A DNA stretch of 64,000 bases from assembly GCA_018287875.1 (NCBI GenBank), contig JAGVVL010000017.1:2480001-2544000 (forward strand), in the 5' to 3' direction. A program made the position numbers and the translations under genes. The notes beneath the pieces were generated by a model, which ran no database searches, had not been told where the DNA came from, and saw only the letters and a program-made list of their open reading frames with translations. The DNA is from Nigrospora sphaerica. Taxonomy: Eukaryota; Ascomycota; Sordariomycetes; Amphisphaeriales; Apiosporaceae. This document shows positions 34,767-46,821 of the stretch, piece after piece; the stretch's first letter is position 1, and each line of letters opens with the position of its first letter.

Positions 34767-37064
34767 ATCTTGGCTCCAGGTGGATGTAGGATCTGCCATC
34801 GTGGTGACGCACGGTAGGGTAGTCTGTCACCCAGCCTAACTCGCGCTCCCGTCTGCCGCATGAACAGGAACAGCCCTCAGTCGCGCTGCTCAGGCTCGGA
34901 TCGTGCTTCCCCGATATCGAGCGCGTCTGTCACACTAGCAGCGGACCCAGTCTAGCCCACGATACAGCCCAACGGATGCTACCCTGGATTCCCACCTTGG
35001 TATTCTGCTGCGCGTTTTGGAGACGAAACACGGATCCAATTGAAACAGGACTCGTTCGCGTCTCTTCTCGACAGCGTCGCTGCGACTACACACGGGCGAA
35101 AGCCAACTTCCGCCGCTCGGTCCGGTCGCTCATGTATGACCCAGAGCAACCCGGCTACGTAGGAATAGGTAAAGAAGTAGTGAGAGAGGTAAGTCCCTAA
35201 CTACTTACTTACCTCCTCCTACGGGGCTGCCGGCCAGCATCAAGGTTGCAGATATCAGCAGTACTTGAGTCGCTCGGGTAAAAAAAAGTAGTTAGCTCGT
35301 TGAGGCGCTGTAGGCAGCCTACCTCCCACTCGGGTGTTCCCTGTTAAATGTGTACGTATTCCATATTGGGAGCGAGCGGTTATTTGTAGTAATTACAACT
35401 GTACATCGTCGGGTATGAGATGCGATGCGCTAATAAGCGTCCCGTACCTACGCGCTTGTACTACTATCGAGTCTATTTGCCGACTTACTTCCGGATGGCT
35501 TAGACGGAGGCCTGCTGGCTTTCAAGGTACCTAACCTACTTCTTACCTTTCTAGCCGCTCTGGGCCCGTTGCGGCACACCCCTCCCGCACTTTTACCGTT
35601 CACACGTTGATCGCGTGTCTCCCTGTTCGAACGCTGGCCCATCGTCGGTTCGGTATGCGTGGGTCTCACCTCTCGGCACCAATCTGATGCCAGGGCTTTC
35701 AGGCGGTTCAGGGATTGCCGGCCGGTCCGTCTGCTCCCTTACCGCTACTCGTGCTGTCGTCGAAAGAAGAATACCCCGAGACCAGACGAAACGTCAGCCA
35801 AAGCACCCAGCCCAGCTCCGAGCGATTTGCACAGGGACTTGTGCATATGCATGCTCAGGCCAGACCCAGTCCGCCATGGAGGCCGGGGGGTGGTCAGGGA
35901 GGAAGTGGAGGGCGAGGGGGGTTCGCCTCGGCGGCATTTTCCTTACGGAGTCTCGCAGGCCAGACGAGTGAGGTGGTGGGCGTGGCATCCCCATGTACCG
36001 TTCGGGTCTCCCCATTTCATCCCACCTGGTCAGGCAATCCCCTCCGTACGACGTACTTGGCACCTCAGAGGGACGGGAGGTACAAATGGATGACAGCGTC
36101 GAGTGGGGTTCAACGCCGCTATGGATTGATGCGATGATCGCCAACCTCCAACGTGCATCGTGCGCAGCTGCGCAATACGTACCAACCTGCCCATCCGCAC
36201 AGGACCACCACTCGTTCTCCACATCGACGACGGCATCGCGGCTCACTGCCCATACCCGCATACGCAGCTCCTCGTGCAGCCCGGCCTGCAAAAACTTCGT
36301 GTGAATGCCGGGGCGGGCTGTTGCGCGGGGCTCTGCTCGTACACGCGGCTATCGTTGGCCAGCTGGCTCGCACCACCATCGAGAGTGTGGGTTTCCAACG
36401 GCGGGTGGGCTCCAAGCCGCTCACGTATGTGTCTGTTTTGGGAACTGGACTTGACGAAGCGCACCCACCATGCCGGCCCAATGCGCAAGCTGTCTACCTC
36501 TCGGTACGTCAGGTACACCACCCGCATGCAGAGAGAGAGAAGGAGAGAGGGAGGGAGGAGAGCCACACCACCCTACCTATCAGCCCACGGCATGCAAGCG
36601 TGTATAGGTAGAGATGCATGCATCATGTACCCCCCCCCCTCCTCAAAATCCATGCACCCATGCATGTGTACATAGGTATGTGACTACAACGTACTTCACA
36701 TTGGGCAGACACGAAGGTGTTCGAGAGGGGGTCGGTGGTGGTGGTGGGGAAAGGGGGGGGAGGGGCGGATGCAAGGCGTTGCCAGGGGTGCCGAAAAACA
36801 ACATGACGGCGTGGCATGGCCGTCAGCCTTTGACTTGACGACGAGGAAGACTTGGCTATCTACCAGCTCCGATTTTTGTACCCGGCGTGAACCGTCGTCA
36901 TCGCCCGACAAACGAGGGACGATACGGAGCAATCGCCGACAGCAGTTCACTTGCATGTAACTCGGGCTACTTGGGGACGAAGAGCCAGGAACCTAGAGGT
37001 GGATGCTGGATGGAACATGGCACTCGCGGGAGCAAGAACAGCAGGGGAAGGAGAAAGAGCAGCA

Positions 37065-37068
<4 letters not shown>

Positions 37069-37100
<32 letters not shown>
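37069..37100 (+). repeat. CAG trinucleotide run
   Basis: Perfect CAG repeat of about 10.7 units, flanked by further imperfect AGCAGG and CAGCA units. It gives runs of Gln, Ala or Ser in chance frames; no gene is supported around it. Confidence 0.95.
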
Positions 37101-39189
37101 CAGCAGCACAGCCACTTTTCTTGCCCTCGACCCAGGGCTGCCGGCCAGCCACCGTCCACTCCGCCTGCGACGTTCCAAAACACGCGATCTGCGAGTTTCA
37201 AACATCCCAAATCCCCCCAGGAGCGACTGGCTTTTGTCGCGAAACATGCTCGACAACGCCTATTCGCTCCAAGCACCCTCTAGGAAACGAAAGTCCCTCG
37301 ACCCATCCAACTACTTATGCTCCTAGGGTGCTAAGTCCCTGGCTTCGTATGCTGCTTCGCCTGCTGCTTCGCCCGGAAGAGCAGCAGGACCGACAGCGAC
37401 GGCAGTGCCTTGCCGTCCCAGCCGGGATTCGTGGTGGCGCGCCCCAGGCGACCCATGTGCAGCGGTACCCCGATTCTGTCGTGTCAACAGCTACCGAGTC
37501 TCCCTCGAGGCCGCTCCTGTGGCGTGGAAATGGCGAGCAGCGGCCCAAGTGTGGTTGGGCGCGCGATTAGATGACGGCTCATTTCCGCGTCGCCGTTCGT
37601 TCTACCACGGGCGGGCTGGCCTCTCGAGTGGGAAAGGCGCGTCTTGGGTGCCTGGCCGCCCGAAGCTGTGCTAATAGGTTATGCGCGGCACGGGTACCTG
37701 AAGGTCATGTCGGCCGCCAATCCATCCATGGCATGAGGGCCAGTGACATGATTCACACCGGAGTTGGGACGTCACCGTTGGCAAATCTCGGAACAGCTGG
37801 GGGCCAAAGGCAGGTGGGATGCCACCCCCCGGGACTGCCTGCTCGGCCTTGCAGCCTCGCGGTCACAGGGTGGTGTCCTCGTTCGGGTCTCCGGGGAGTG
37901 CTTGTCCCGTCCCGTCCATGTCGCTGCCGATATTATTCTCCGAGAAAGACAGATTGGGCCGCGGGAGCAGTGGCCGAATCGGGTTTGGCACCCGTCACAC
38001 AGCCTCGTCCCAATCAACCGATGTGACACTGGTCGCCAGGCGGGCGTTGGATACTGGGTGTGCCAAGGCGTCGAAATTGTCATGATACGATATCCAGGGT
38101 CTTCAATTCGATACTTTGGCGGGGCCTTTTGCTTCTGGTGACGGCGCAGACTTGTCCATGGTTGATCAACTGCGGCAATTTTTCCAGAAGGACTGGGTCT
38201 TTTCCAGAGCTGGAACGGTACGACGACCTAGAACCCACCCAATCCTTCGCTCAGATTGGTTTGCAATTTACAACCACACTTTACCTACCGAAGAAAAGCC
38301 AGTGCGTGCGCGCCGCCTGGTTAGATCTGAAGGGGAACTGGCTAGACTGGGCCGGTCGCTACACCGTATGGAATGGATTACGCCTTGTCTACCTTCAGGG
38401 AAAGCCTACACGGACGGGTAGCCGTCCATTTCGGGCGTGCACGTTGCGTACAGCGAGATCACCTGTACGTGTTGCGAGCCTGAGACCGTCGGCTACCAAC
38501 CACCTCAATACGTGCTGTTAAGATCAGGGTCTGCCTATGCAACGGAATGCACAGACAGGCAGAGCGGGCGGCCCGTGATGGGTGCTTGAGCGTCGGAGGA
38601 CCAGCGCTTTGAAGATGGATTCGAGACTCGAAACAAAGCTATATCAGCCCTACTAACATGATGCGGAGGTGTTTTTTTCTTTTTCTTTTTCTTGTCTCCT
38701 TTGCTTGGAGGTGCCGAATGCAAGTCATCGCGGCTTGGCTCGGGGACCCATCGTCTCGGACGGTGCGCGTTCCGGCGTCTATCAGCGAACGGTCCGACCC
38801 TCTCGCGTCCATCGTCGAGAGCTAGGGGCAGTTGAAGGAAGGTAGGTCGCAAGCGCTGTTGCCGGCTGGGCTGGAAATTTGGCCGGCAAGGGATCAATAA
38901 CTGAAAGCGGCAGATCTCGGTTTCGCAGGGTCGACCGCAAGCGAGGGCGATTGCCACACGGGATTGGATCTTGGCTGAGGGTGCAGCTCATGAAGTCCGC
39001 TTACTAATTACAGTTCTTACGGTAGGCCATTTGCACCTGCCAGCCCGGCCAACACGCCAGAACGGCACAGCAGCACACCAAGGCAGGTACATTCACGAAT
39101 ACATACTTGGCTAGTTTTTGGTAAGTCTTCGGGCGGTGGGTGTTGTTGTATTCATTATACATTGTATCCATTCCCGTTTCCCGTAGAGC

Positions 39190-39209
39190 CACACACACAC
39201 ACACACACA
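39190..39209 (+). repeat. CA dinucleotide run
   Basis: Perfect CA repeat of ten units, with a second short ACACAC block following. Confidence 0.95.
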
Positions 39210-39906
39210 AACATACACACACTAATCTTGGGGTGACGGGCCGTGTCTTCGTCTGATGACCCGGTCATTAATCCATGTTCGTCCCATCCTAGGATCCATC
39301 CCATCCCGGCACCAGCACCAGCTTAGCTGCAGCTGTCAACGGCTCCGCGGGGGGTCCTTCCCTACTTGTCTGCCCGAGCTGTCAAACGGGCACCCGTCCG
39401 CGCGTTCCCGTTCGTCGACCGGCACCCTGCATATGTCGGGTCCCTCCATAGGCAAACCGGCTTCCGCCGCTTCGTCAGCCGCGCACACCGTCACGTACCT
39501 GCTTTCTGTCGGCAGTCTCTCTGTTTGCGGTCGAATCGAGTCAAGCCGAGCCGCGGATTGGGACAAGCCTGTACAACCCGACCAAGCCGTTGTGCCCATC
39601 CATGGCGTATTGGGATGAGAGGTAGCCAGCCTTGGAAAGTAGGTACTTACCTATTGTGCCGTTCCGGGCGTTCGAGGCGTTTCCGTTGGCATTCCATTCC
39701 GTGCCATGTGCCTGCCGTACCAGCCCATGCCGTCCCATGTCTCGCTGGGCCACATGTCACGCCACTGGTTACAGCTACACGCACCAATCCGTCCGTCTTT
39801 TGGCGCACGCGCGCGCGCGGGGGCGCGCTTATCTCAACGGCGTTTCTGCGCGCGCAATGCGGGATTAGCTGATCAATGGCTATTTTTTGCACCACGCCGC
39901 ATCACG

Positions 39907-39965
39907 GCATCGCGCATCGCATACCGCGCATCGCATATCGCATCACATCGCATGACACCGCATTG
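39907..39965 (+). repeat. Imperfect GCATCGCAT-like repeat
   Basis: Repeated variants of GCATCGC / GCATACC / GCATATC over about 60 bases, followed by the doublet GCTCATAGCTCATAGCC. Confidence 0.75.
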
Positions 39966-40299
39966 CTCATAGCTCATAGCCACTAAGAATGGCAAACGTG
40001 CACTCTGGTTACACGCGCGGGTGCCGCCGTTCCCGCCTTCCGTCCGTCCCCCGATTTGCATTGACGCCTCACGTCCCTTGCCTCCCCGGCGACAGCAACA
40101 ACGAACAGGACGAGCGGGGGCCCCGATGACCGCCCGCGACGCGTACCTCTACCGCGGCCATGTTGCTCACCGAGCTCACCCTCACCGCAACCCTTTAAGG
40201 ACACAACCATACCGCTATAAACCATACCGCCATGCCTCTTCACCTCTCTTCCGTGTGCCGCGTTCGCGTCTAGACCTCATGCGTCAAATCCCTCAGGGA

Positions 40300-40318
40300 C
40301 CCCCCCCCCCCCCCCCCC
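40300..40318 (+). repeat. Poly-C tract (19 bases)
   Basis: Uninterrupted run of 19 C after CAGGGA. Confidence 0.9.
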
Positions 40319-43300
40319 TGTGAGCCCCTCGACTTTCGAGCCGGCCACCCCCGGCTCCCCGGCCTCCTGGAAACCGCCAGCCAAGGGCTTAGCTTCCATG
40401 TTCCTTACACGCCGTCCCTCCGCAACTCATCTTGTCGCCCGTTGTAGGGTGAAGTTGATATACCCACTCGATGTGAATCAACCATGGTGGGGAAGGGGCG
40501 TCGTTTGATGTCACTAAGCCCCAGGGTAGTCCTTAACCGTAGGTGGTTTTTCTGGCCTCCCTTTACCGCCTGTTTACCCAAGCGGGGTCCCATGCTCTAG
40601 GCCACCCTATTCACGGGGACCTCGCCAGACCCACGAGGCCGAGCACAGGACGGTCAGCTACACCTGAGGACCCAGTTGGGTCCTGACTCGCTGCGCGGCT
40701 CTGGACTAGACCTTTTTCACCAGCGGCCTCAACCGGTTCCGGTCGCCGCGTCTCGAGCCTTGTCACCTTGGGTCCATCCCATCCTGTCCCCTGCTTCCGT
40801 ACTAGCCTGCCCCGAGTCTTGAACATGCCACCCAGGGGTCATCGTGGCAAACCAGGTCATTGATCCCGTATGGGCTCTCCGCGCCGACTGGTCGTCCGTC
40901 ACCTTGGAGGGCCGGCCCCGGCCCCGGTTCCCGGACGGTCGCGCACTTCCATTGGGCCCTGGCTTCTTGGCATCCTTTGCTTCGACATCAACAGCCACGC
41001 GCCCAGGAAGCGAACAAACTCACTGCCCGGCTCCTCTTCCCTCGACATGTATGGCAAAGGCCACGCGCTGTCTGGTCGCCGCCATTTGTCATTTTACGTA
41101 GGCGTCCACCTGGCTCTGCCAGTACGGCTACTCGACGGAACCCAAGTGTCCCGCGGGCGCTCTTATTAAGGTGAAAGTACAACGTAGTCGCGCTGATAGA
41201 CATGCCGTCGGCCAAGGACCTATCAGGCTTGGGAAAAGTGGACAGAATCGGAGTTGATGGGATTGCTTGTCCCCATATGCGCCCTTCGCCATTGCAAAAC
41301 CGTTCCAGGCGGGCCATGTCTTCTTTACTGCTGCACAACGCCGCCCCATGTCCGTACCGTATCCCTTTCTACGCAAGTATAGGCAAAACATGCATGCATG
41401 CCCGGCCAGAGAGGTTTTTGCTGTTCATGCCACCACCGCGGCCTAACGGCACCTAGGCTCACGTGCCGTCGCCGCCCTTTTGGGGGGATGACCTCTATTC
41501 GCGTTGGGAAAGAGGGGGGCACGAAAGATCGGCGCATATATTCACCCGTGGCCCAAAAGCGCAAGAAAGAGAGGCTTTTCGGCTGCTGCGCTGCGTCCAC
41601 AGGCTCGCACTATTGGGCGCCCGATGTCACCACAGCACTCAAGTTGGTAGGAATCGCACTTGGAGGGAGATAGTAGTCGAATTAAAAACGCCGCACGGTA
41701 AGCGGGCATGCGACCTGTCAGACTTCGGGTCGCGTGCTTATTTCTTTTTCTTTATTTCTTGTTTCCTCTCTCCCGACCCGACGAAGAGCCCAGCCGGACC
41801 CCCATTGGTACGGTTTTCATGGATGCCCTCACCCGCAGAATGCGGCGTGGCATCGGAGGGGGCCCGGCCCAAGTGTGTGTAAGCGAACCAAGATGAGGTC
41901 CTCGGATGACTTTTCATTGTAAACTTGGATGTAGATTCTCCTACCATTGACACCCGCCCGCCTCGATCGGCCGTCAAGAGAACAGCCGGGTTCATTTCAC
42001 CTCCGGCCGGCGACGTCCCGGATGGAGGGCTCAGTACAATGGGAGAAGGCACCTGTTATATGAGAATCCCACGCTGTATAAGTTAAAAGATGGCGGCGCG
42101 CCTTGGTACCCGTCAGCATTATATCATTCGCCCCTCGGGTCAAAATGAATGGTCACACCATTGAGCGAATGAAGCGCCACGCCTGTGTGCCTTTCTGGGC
42201 TTTGGATGCAACCGGCTCCTGTGATCTACTCTTCCACTCCCGGATGCCTCTATGACTGTGACTCTTTACTCTTCTGCCCCCGCAGAAGGCGTCATCACCC
42301 GTTCCCGCCCTCGGCTGCGCGACTTCTAAGCGAGTAGCACGTCGGCGGTGCCTTCTATCTTACCCCGGGAATGTACCTGCCCATCCGAGAACAATCTCAC
42401 CTCTGTGGTTTCCCTACTCCGTATGCCACGGAGGACTTGGCATTTCGCCATCCCTCTGCCTCGGGAGTAGACGTTTTGTTCTCACGGCAAACCTACAACC
42501 AGCTCTCTAGAGCATTCCCCGAGCCGCCCCTCCCCCTTCGGTTAAGCAACTTAACCGCTGGCTATATGTTCCATGCGTCACCCCCTTCCATCTATTCACA
42601 CTCGTTTCTTCTTTCCACAGGTACGCAGGGTTTCGCCGCTTCGTCAGCCCTGTCGCCCAGAATATGGGTTCTCTTGCCGAGACAGCCCTCCACCCATCTT
42701 CTCCCACACATACGCCTCTTTCTCTTCGAACCCAAGGGCGGATATGGGTGCTGAGTAGGCGGCATGTACGACTGCGCCCACGCGTGCCCGTGCACACGAG
42801 AATCCGGCCTTGACCGTCGTCGTGAACCAGGTGCTGCCGGATCTTGGAAGAAAGGGAGAAGGGGAAGGGATTCCAATGAAGGGGTATATGACATTTATTT
42901 TCTCCCCTCCCCTACCCTTCTGTTACCTCCATTTGGTACCCGACGCGCAGATATATATGTGCGCCCACATACACACGCTCGGGAAGCGGCACAGCAAACA
43001 TAACTCTGCCGAACCCCGAGATTTGCGTCTTGTTCGGGCGGCAAGGCGTGGGCGGCCAAGGGACAGGCGCCCTGCCGACTTGGGAGGGAGGGAGGGGGTG
43101 GTGGGGGTGGTGGCTGAAGTACCTTACTTCGGACAAACCCATGGCCTGTGGGTGGCATTTACTCTTCCACCCCCTTCCTCTCTATCTAGGTTTAGTTTCC
43201 GGCCGTGAAATGGTATCTGTATGATGACGATAGTGGTAGGTGGTTGTATGGCTACGCATCCCTGGTCACACCCCCCCTTCCCTGCCCCCTCGACGGGATG

Positions 43301-45030
43301 ATGCTACGTCATGTTCATGCGCGCACTGCTACGGGAGGGTAAGTTTACACGACGAAGCGAGCAAGCCCGCATGCTGCCACGTCTCGATCCGGCAAAATGG
43401 CCATGAGGACGCCGCTGGCCTTGTGTCATCTCAATTTGGCTACTACCCAAATCATGTGTCCGCACTTGCTTACACCTTCAGGCAGCCACTGCCGTATAGG
43501 AGAAACGGGGAATACAAAGGGATGCCTCCACCCCCTTGACAGCATGTCCGCTCGCCCGGCATGACGATAACCCCCGACATTTGGCGCCGGCGGCTGTCAT
43601 CGGCATAGCGTTTCGGTCACCTCGGTCCCCGACTTCGCATAATGTCCGTTAACGCTCGGTAGTTGGGTGGCCTGCCAGTCAGCGAAGCCAACTGTTGGAC
43701 CCAGGTCTCAGGGCGAAGAACGGCAGCAGTCCGGGGCTCCCACCATGGCCCATGGCCAGGAGGTGTCCCTGTGGAAGACATAGGGGAGGGACCGGGCAGA
43801 GGCTTGCGCAGACCCGCCCCCTCGTTTCCCCTCTTCCCGATCCAGGGCGCAGGAGAAGCTTACCGGCGCTCAGGATACAGAAACGGGCGGCATGTGTCCG
43901 AGAGAAGGATTAGTACCTGACATCTAGGTCTGCCCTTACCCAGCGGTTCGTCAACTCGAGCCTACCGAAACCTCGGCCCCGATGTACTACAGTGAGACCC
44001 AGGCCCACCAGCTGATATAGAAGAGAACGTCAGAGAGCTTCCTGTCTTTTCCCATCCCCACCTCCACCGGCCCAATCCTGGCTGGTAGTTCGGGGCGGCT
44101 GCGGACCGGCGGGGAGAGGCGTATGAGATGATTCGAGAAAGAAAGCCCGCCGGTGCATGGGCATTTCTTTCCCGACTAGTGAGCGAACGTTGGCTGCTGC
44201 CTACACCGTCGTCTACGGGGTAAGGGGAAGTGAAGGAGGCGAAGCACGTCCTGCCTTCATTTCCTGGCTCTCCACGCGTCCGCTGGAGCCTGGGTAGGTA
44301 GGTAAGTACCTTGACCCAACCCACCCCCTTGAATACCTTTATAGTTCAAGAAATTCAGGTGAGCAGACGGCCCGAAAACTGGCCACACCGTTGTCCCTCG
44401 CTTGCGTACTTGTGAGCATTCCCGGAATAGGATAGCCGGTAATGTTCGCGTGTCGCGGGGCGGAAGTAGGAAAGAGCCGGTGTCTGATGATACCATCTTG
44501 TTCGAAACTAATGGCCCTGGCGGCTATTCACCCAGGAGTCCAGTGTGTGGCTGGACTTGACTACTTGGCCACGGGGGAGACAGCTCGGCCGCGTGGGGTG
44601 CCATGGATGGTCCTCGCAACACGGTTCTTGATCGCTGGGAGGGACTTCTGACGTAACTGCGGCCTGGCTTTCCTCTGCCGTCGAGCCAGGCAGGCGGCTC
44701 CGCTGGTATTACTTCCGTGTGCTTCTATGGGCTGCCTTTGGCCGCCATCTATCCATCGTCAACCCGACCGGACAAGGCCCTGTCCAGTCTCATTTCAATT
44801 CTATCCGCATACCGCTTTCTTCACGACGTACGCACACAATCCGGTGACCAGTCGGCCAGACGCCCAATGCTCGGCCCCGGGGCCACGCCGGCGCCGACGG
44901 CGGGCAACCCCCCTCTTCCCCGCCCAGCGCCCACTTGCCCCGACGAGGAGGCTCCGGAACCCCGAGACCTCGGGGCGGGCCCCCACGAAAGGAGGGAGGC
45001 AAGCTCTCGACGCGTCTTGCTTCCGAGGTC

Positions 45031-45540
45031 TCAGGGCTTCCGCACGTACTTGGTGTGGGTGCCGCTGACGAGCAGGGGGCCGAGCTCGTCGCCCTCGGCT
45101 TCGGGGCGGTCGACGCGGCGGATGGCGACGGAGGTGTAGGCGAGGGCGCCGCCGACGCGGTCGGCGGCGGCGTCGACCTCGACCTCGGCGCCGAGGCCGG
45201 CCGAGGCGAGGTAGCGCGCGTGCAGGTCGACCGAGACGCCGGTGCGCGGGCGGCCGTCCCACGAGGCCACGGCGAGCCCGCCGGCCCAGTCGACGAGCGT
45301 CGCCGAGACGCTGCCGTGCAGGCCGCCGCGCGCGTTGAGGTGGTTCGCCTCGAGCACGAAGCGGATCCGCACCCGCCCCCGAGCCGCCGCGTGAACCCGC
45401 GCGCCCCCCAGGAGCCACCCGTAAATGGGCGACGTCTCCAGCTGCCGCGCCACCACCTGCTCCACGTGCGCCCGGATCTCAGCCTCGGCCATGGGCGCCG
45501 CCTCGGCCGCCCGTTCCGGTGGCGGTGGTGCGGAGGCCAT
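45031..45540 (-). CDS. Hotdog-fold acyl-CoA thioesterase (4HBT / Them2-like)
   Basis: Single exon, 169 residues. The start ATG (45538-45540) opens an Ala/Pro-rich leader of about 15 residues; a second Met (17) is an alternative. The frame is open far upstream but with unrelated, biased peptide, so I do not extend it. The hotdog core runs from about 55 to 168 and carries the active-site pattern of the Them2/PaaI group: Asn69, then HG at 75-76, then Asp84 in LVDWAGG. The Asn-Gly-Asp spacing (7 and 8) equals that known for human Them2. Such enzymes hydrolyse acyl-CoA thioesters to free acid and CoA, usually as tetramers in cytosol or mitochondria. The acyl substrate is unknown. No clear mitochondrial presequence. 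It lies 1.3 kb downstream of BLM10 on the same strand. Confidence 0.9.
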   Translation of the reverse strand: MASAPPPPERAAEAAPMAEAEIRAHVEQVVARQLETSPIYGWLLGGARVHAAARGRVRIRFVLEANHLNARGGLHGSVSATLVDWAGGLAVASWDGRPRTGVSVDLHARYLASAGLGAEVEVDAAADRVGGALAYTSVAIRRVDRPEAEGDELGPLLVSGTHTKYVRKP

Positions 45541-46821
45541 CCTGGGAGAGGCGAAGGCGAAAATGGGCTTGGGGGTGGAGGGGCGGCTGGGTTTATTAAG
45601 ATGACGAACCGGGTATCTGGGCCGGCCGAGAGGAAAACGGCAAGGACGCCTTCCGGCGGAGATGAAAGCAGGCGGTACGACGACGCGAACCGAGATGAAG
45701 CGAGGACGTGGGTGTGTCGGCGCGACCACCGGTGATGACGAGTAGCGAAACCGTTGAGTCCCGTCTCTACTTACCGCGGGCATCCCGGCACCGGCCGACA
45801 CTCTACTCGCAGCTGGCCGCCACTGGCGAGGGCCTTTACTTCTTCGCCGGTACTTACCTAGCCGTATCCCCCCCACACACATTGAGCTAACATTCGTACC
45901 GCGGGCGGGGAGAGCCGCTCGACCAGCCCGACGCGAGATTGGATGGACAGCGATACAGACAACACAGCCTCTCGCCCACGACGACGTTGGCGAGCTCCGA
46001 ATGGGAAAATCTGGGGTGGGGGGAAGGGGGCGGAGGGGACGCCGGCGCCCATCGCGACCCCCCTTCTCTCCCCGACGAGGGCCAAAAGTGTGCCCGTACG
46101 GTTTGATGAAGACCAACGCAGATCTGCTGGGGTCTAACCGCTTCCATTCTTCTTCTCGTGGCCACCACCACCGCTTGAGCCACCCGACTATTAGAAAACC
46201 CCTCCCCTCCCCTCCACTCTCCTGAATGGCACACCTGAACCGGCCTGTCGGCTTCTCCCCCCTTCCCCCACGATCACCTCGTTTGCCCGTGCCCACACGC
46301 GCCGGCATTTGGCCCAACTACCGAGCAGTACGACGAGGTCGAATCCAGTACTTCGTGCGGCGGCATTTTTTGTACCTCGCAGTCACGGGTGCCGCGCGTC
46401 ATACCTGAAGTAGTTACACCAACATCCCCCCCCCCCCGGTGGCTCATGGGCCGCTTTAGGGAATGCCGCTTATCGCGCTTGGCAAGTCATATATTATTCG
46501 CTGACTGCCTATGGCTGCTTCTTCGCTACTCCTACCATGTATCTCGTGTTCAGAAATTCTATCCCCACACGTCGTCTTCTCACCGGAGTGATATGCAGAC
46601 CGCGAAGGCGCCTTCGCCTCCTCTTCACCCCACCTCTCTGACGTGTTTCGATGGTCCGACCGGCGACCCTCTCCAAACAAGAATACTGCTGCGTGGTTAT
46701 ACAAGGACCATCCCTCGTCTGGGTACAAGGCCGGCCCGCCTTGTCCAATCCATGGGTGGCTATGCGACCTTTGCAAGTCGAGCGGGCCCGGGTCTAAGCG
46801 CGTACCGTGCGCCGTGCTTTC
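45541..46821. other. Intergenic between thioesterase and BLM10
   Basis: Promoter side of the thioesterase and downstream side of BLM10. Contains pyrimidine-rich patches (46195-46225, 46255-46300) and a poly-C run near 46428-46437. No gene recognised. Confidence 0.45.

Larger units (their letters stand above)
30130..45030. other. About 15 kb with no recognisable gene, rich in simple repeats
   Basis: I checked the longer frames, notably 32249-31224 (-, 341 codons), 33158-32571 (-), 36160-36675 (+) and 38060-38521 (+). Each is low-complexity or Arg/Ser/Pro-rich, overlaps others of equal length and has no motif. The stretch holds many microsatellites (listed separately), copies of TAGGTA/TACCTA motifs and several TAC/GTA-rich patches (35190-35530). 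It could host non-coding RNAs or small multi-exon genes that cannot be seen without transcripts. Confidence 0.45.

Noticed and set aside
36947..37283. Poly-Ala/poly-Gln/poly-Leu frames around the CAG run
   Set aside because: All frames on both strands stay open because of the repeat; flanks lack motifs or bias.
43645..43695. 5S rRNA-like fragment (GTAGTTGGGTGG ... CAGCGAAG)
   Set aside because: Resembles the 3' part of dispersed fungal 5S genes, but the 5' half and internal promoter elements do not match; likely coincidence or a relic too degraded to call.
44801..45418. 205-codon Arg-rich minus-strand frame
   Set aside because: Out-of-frame shadow of the thioesterase gene, produced by its G/C-rich codons.
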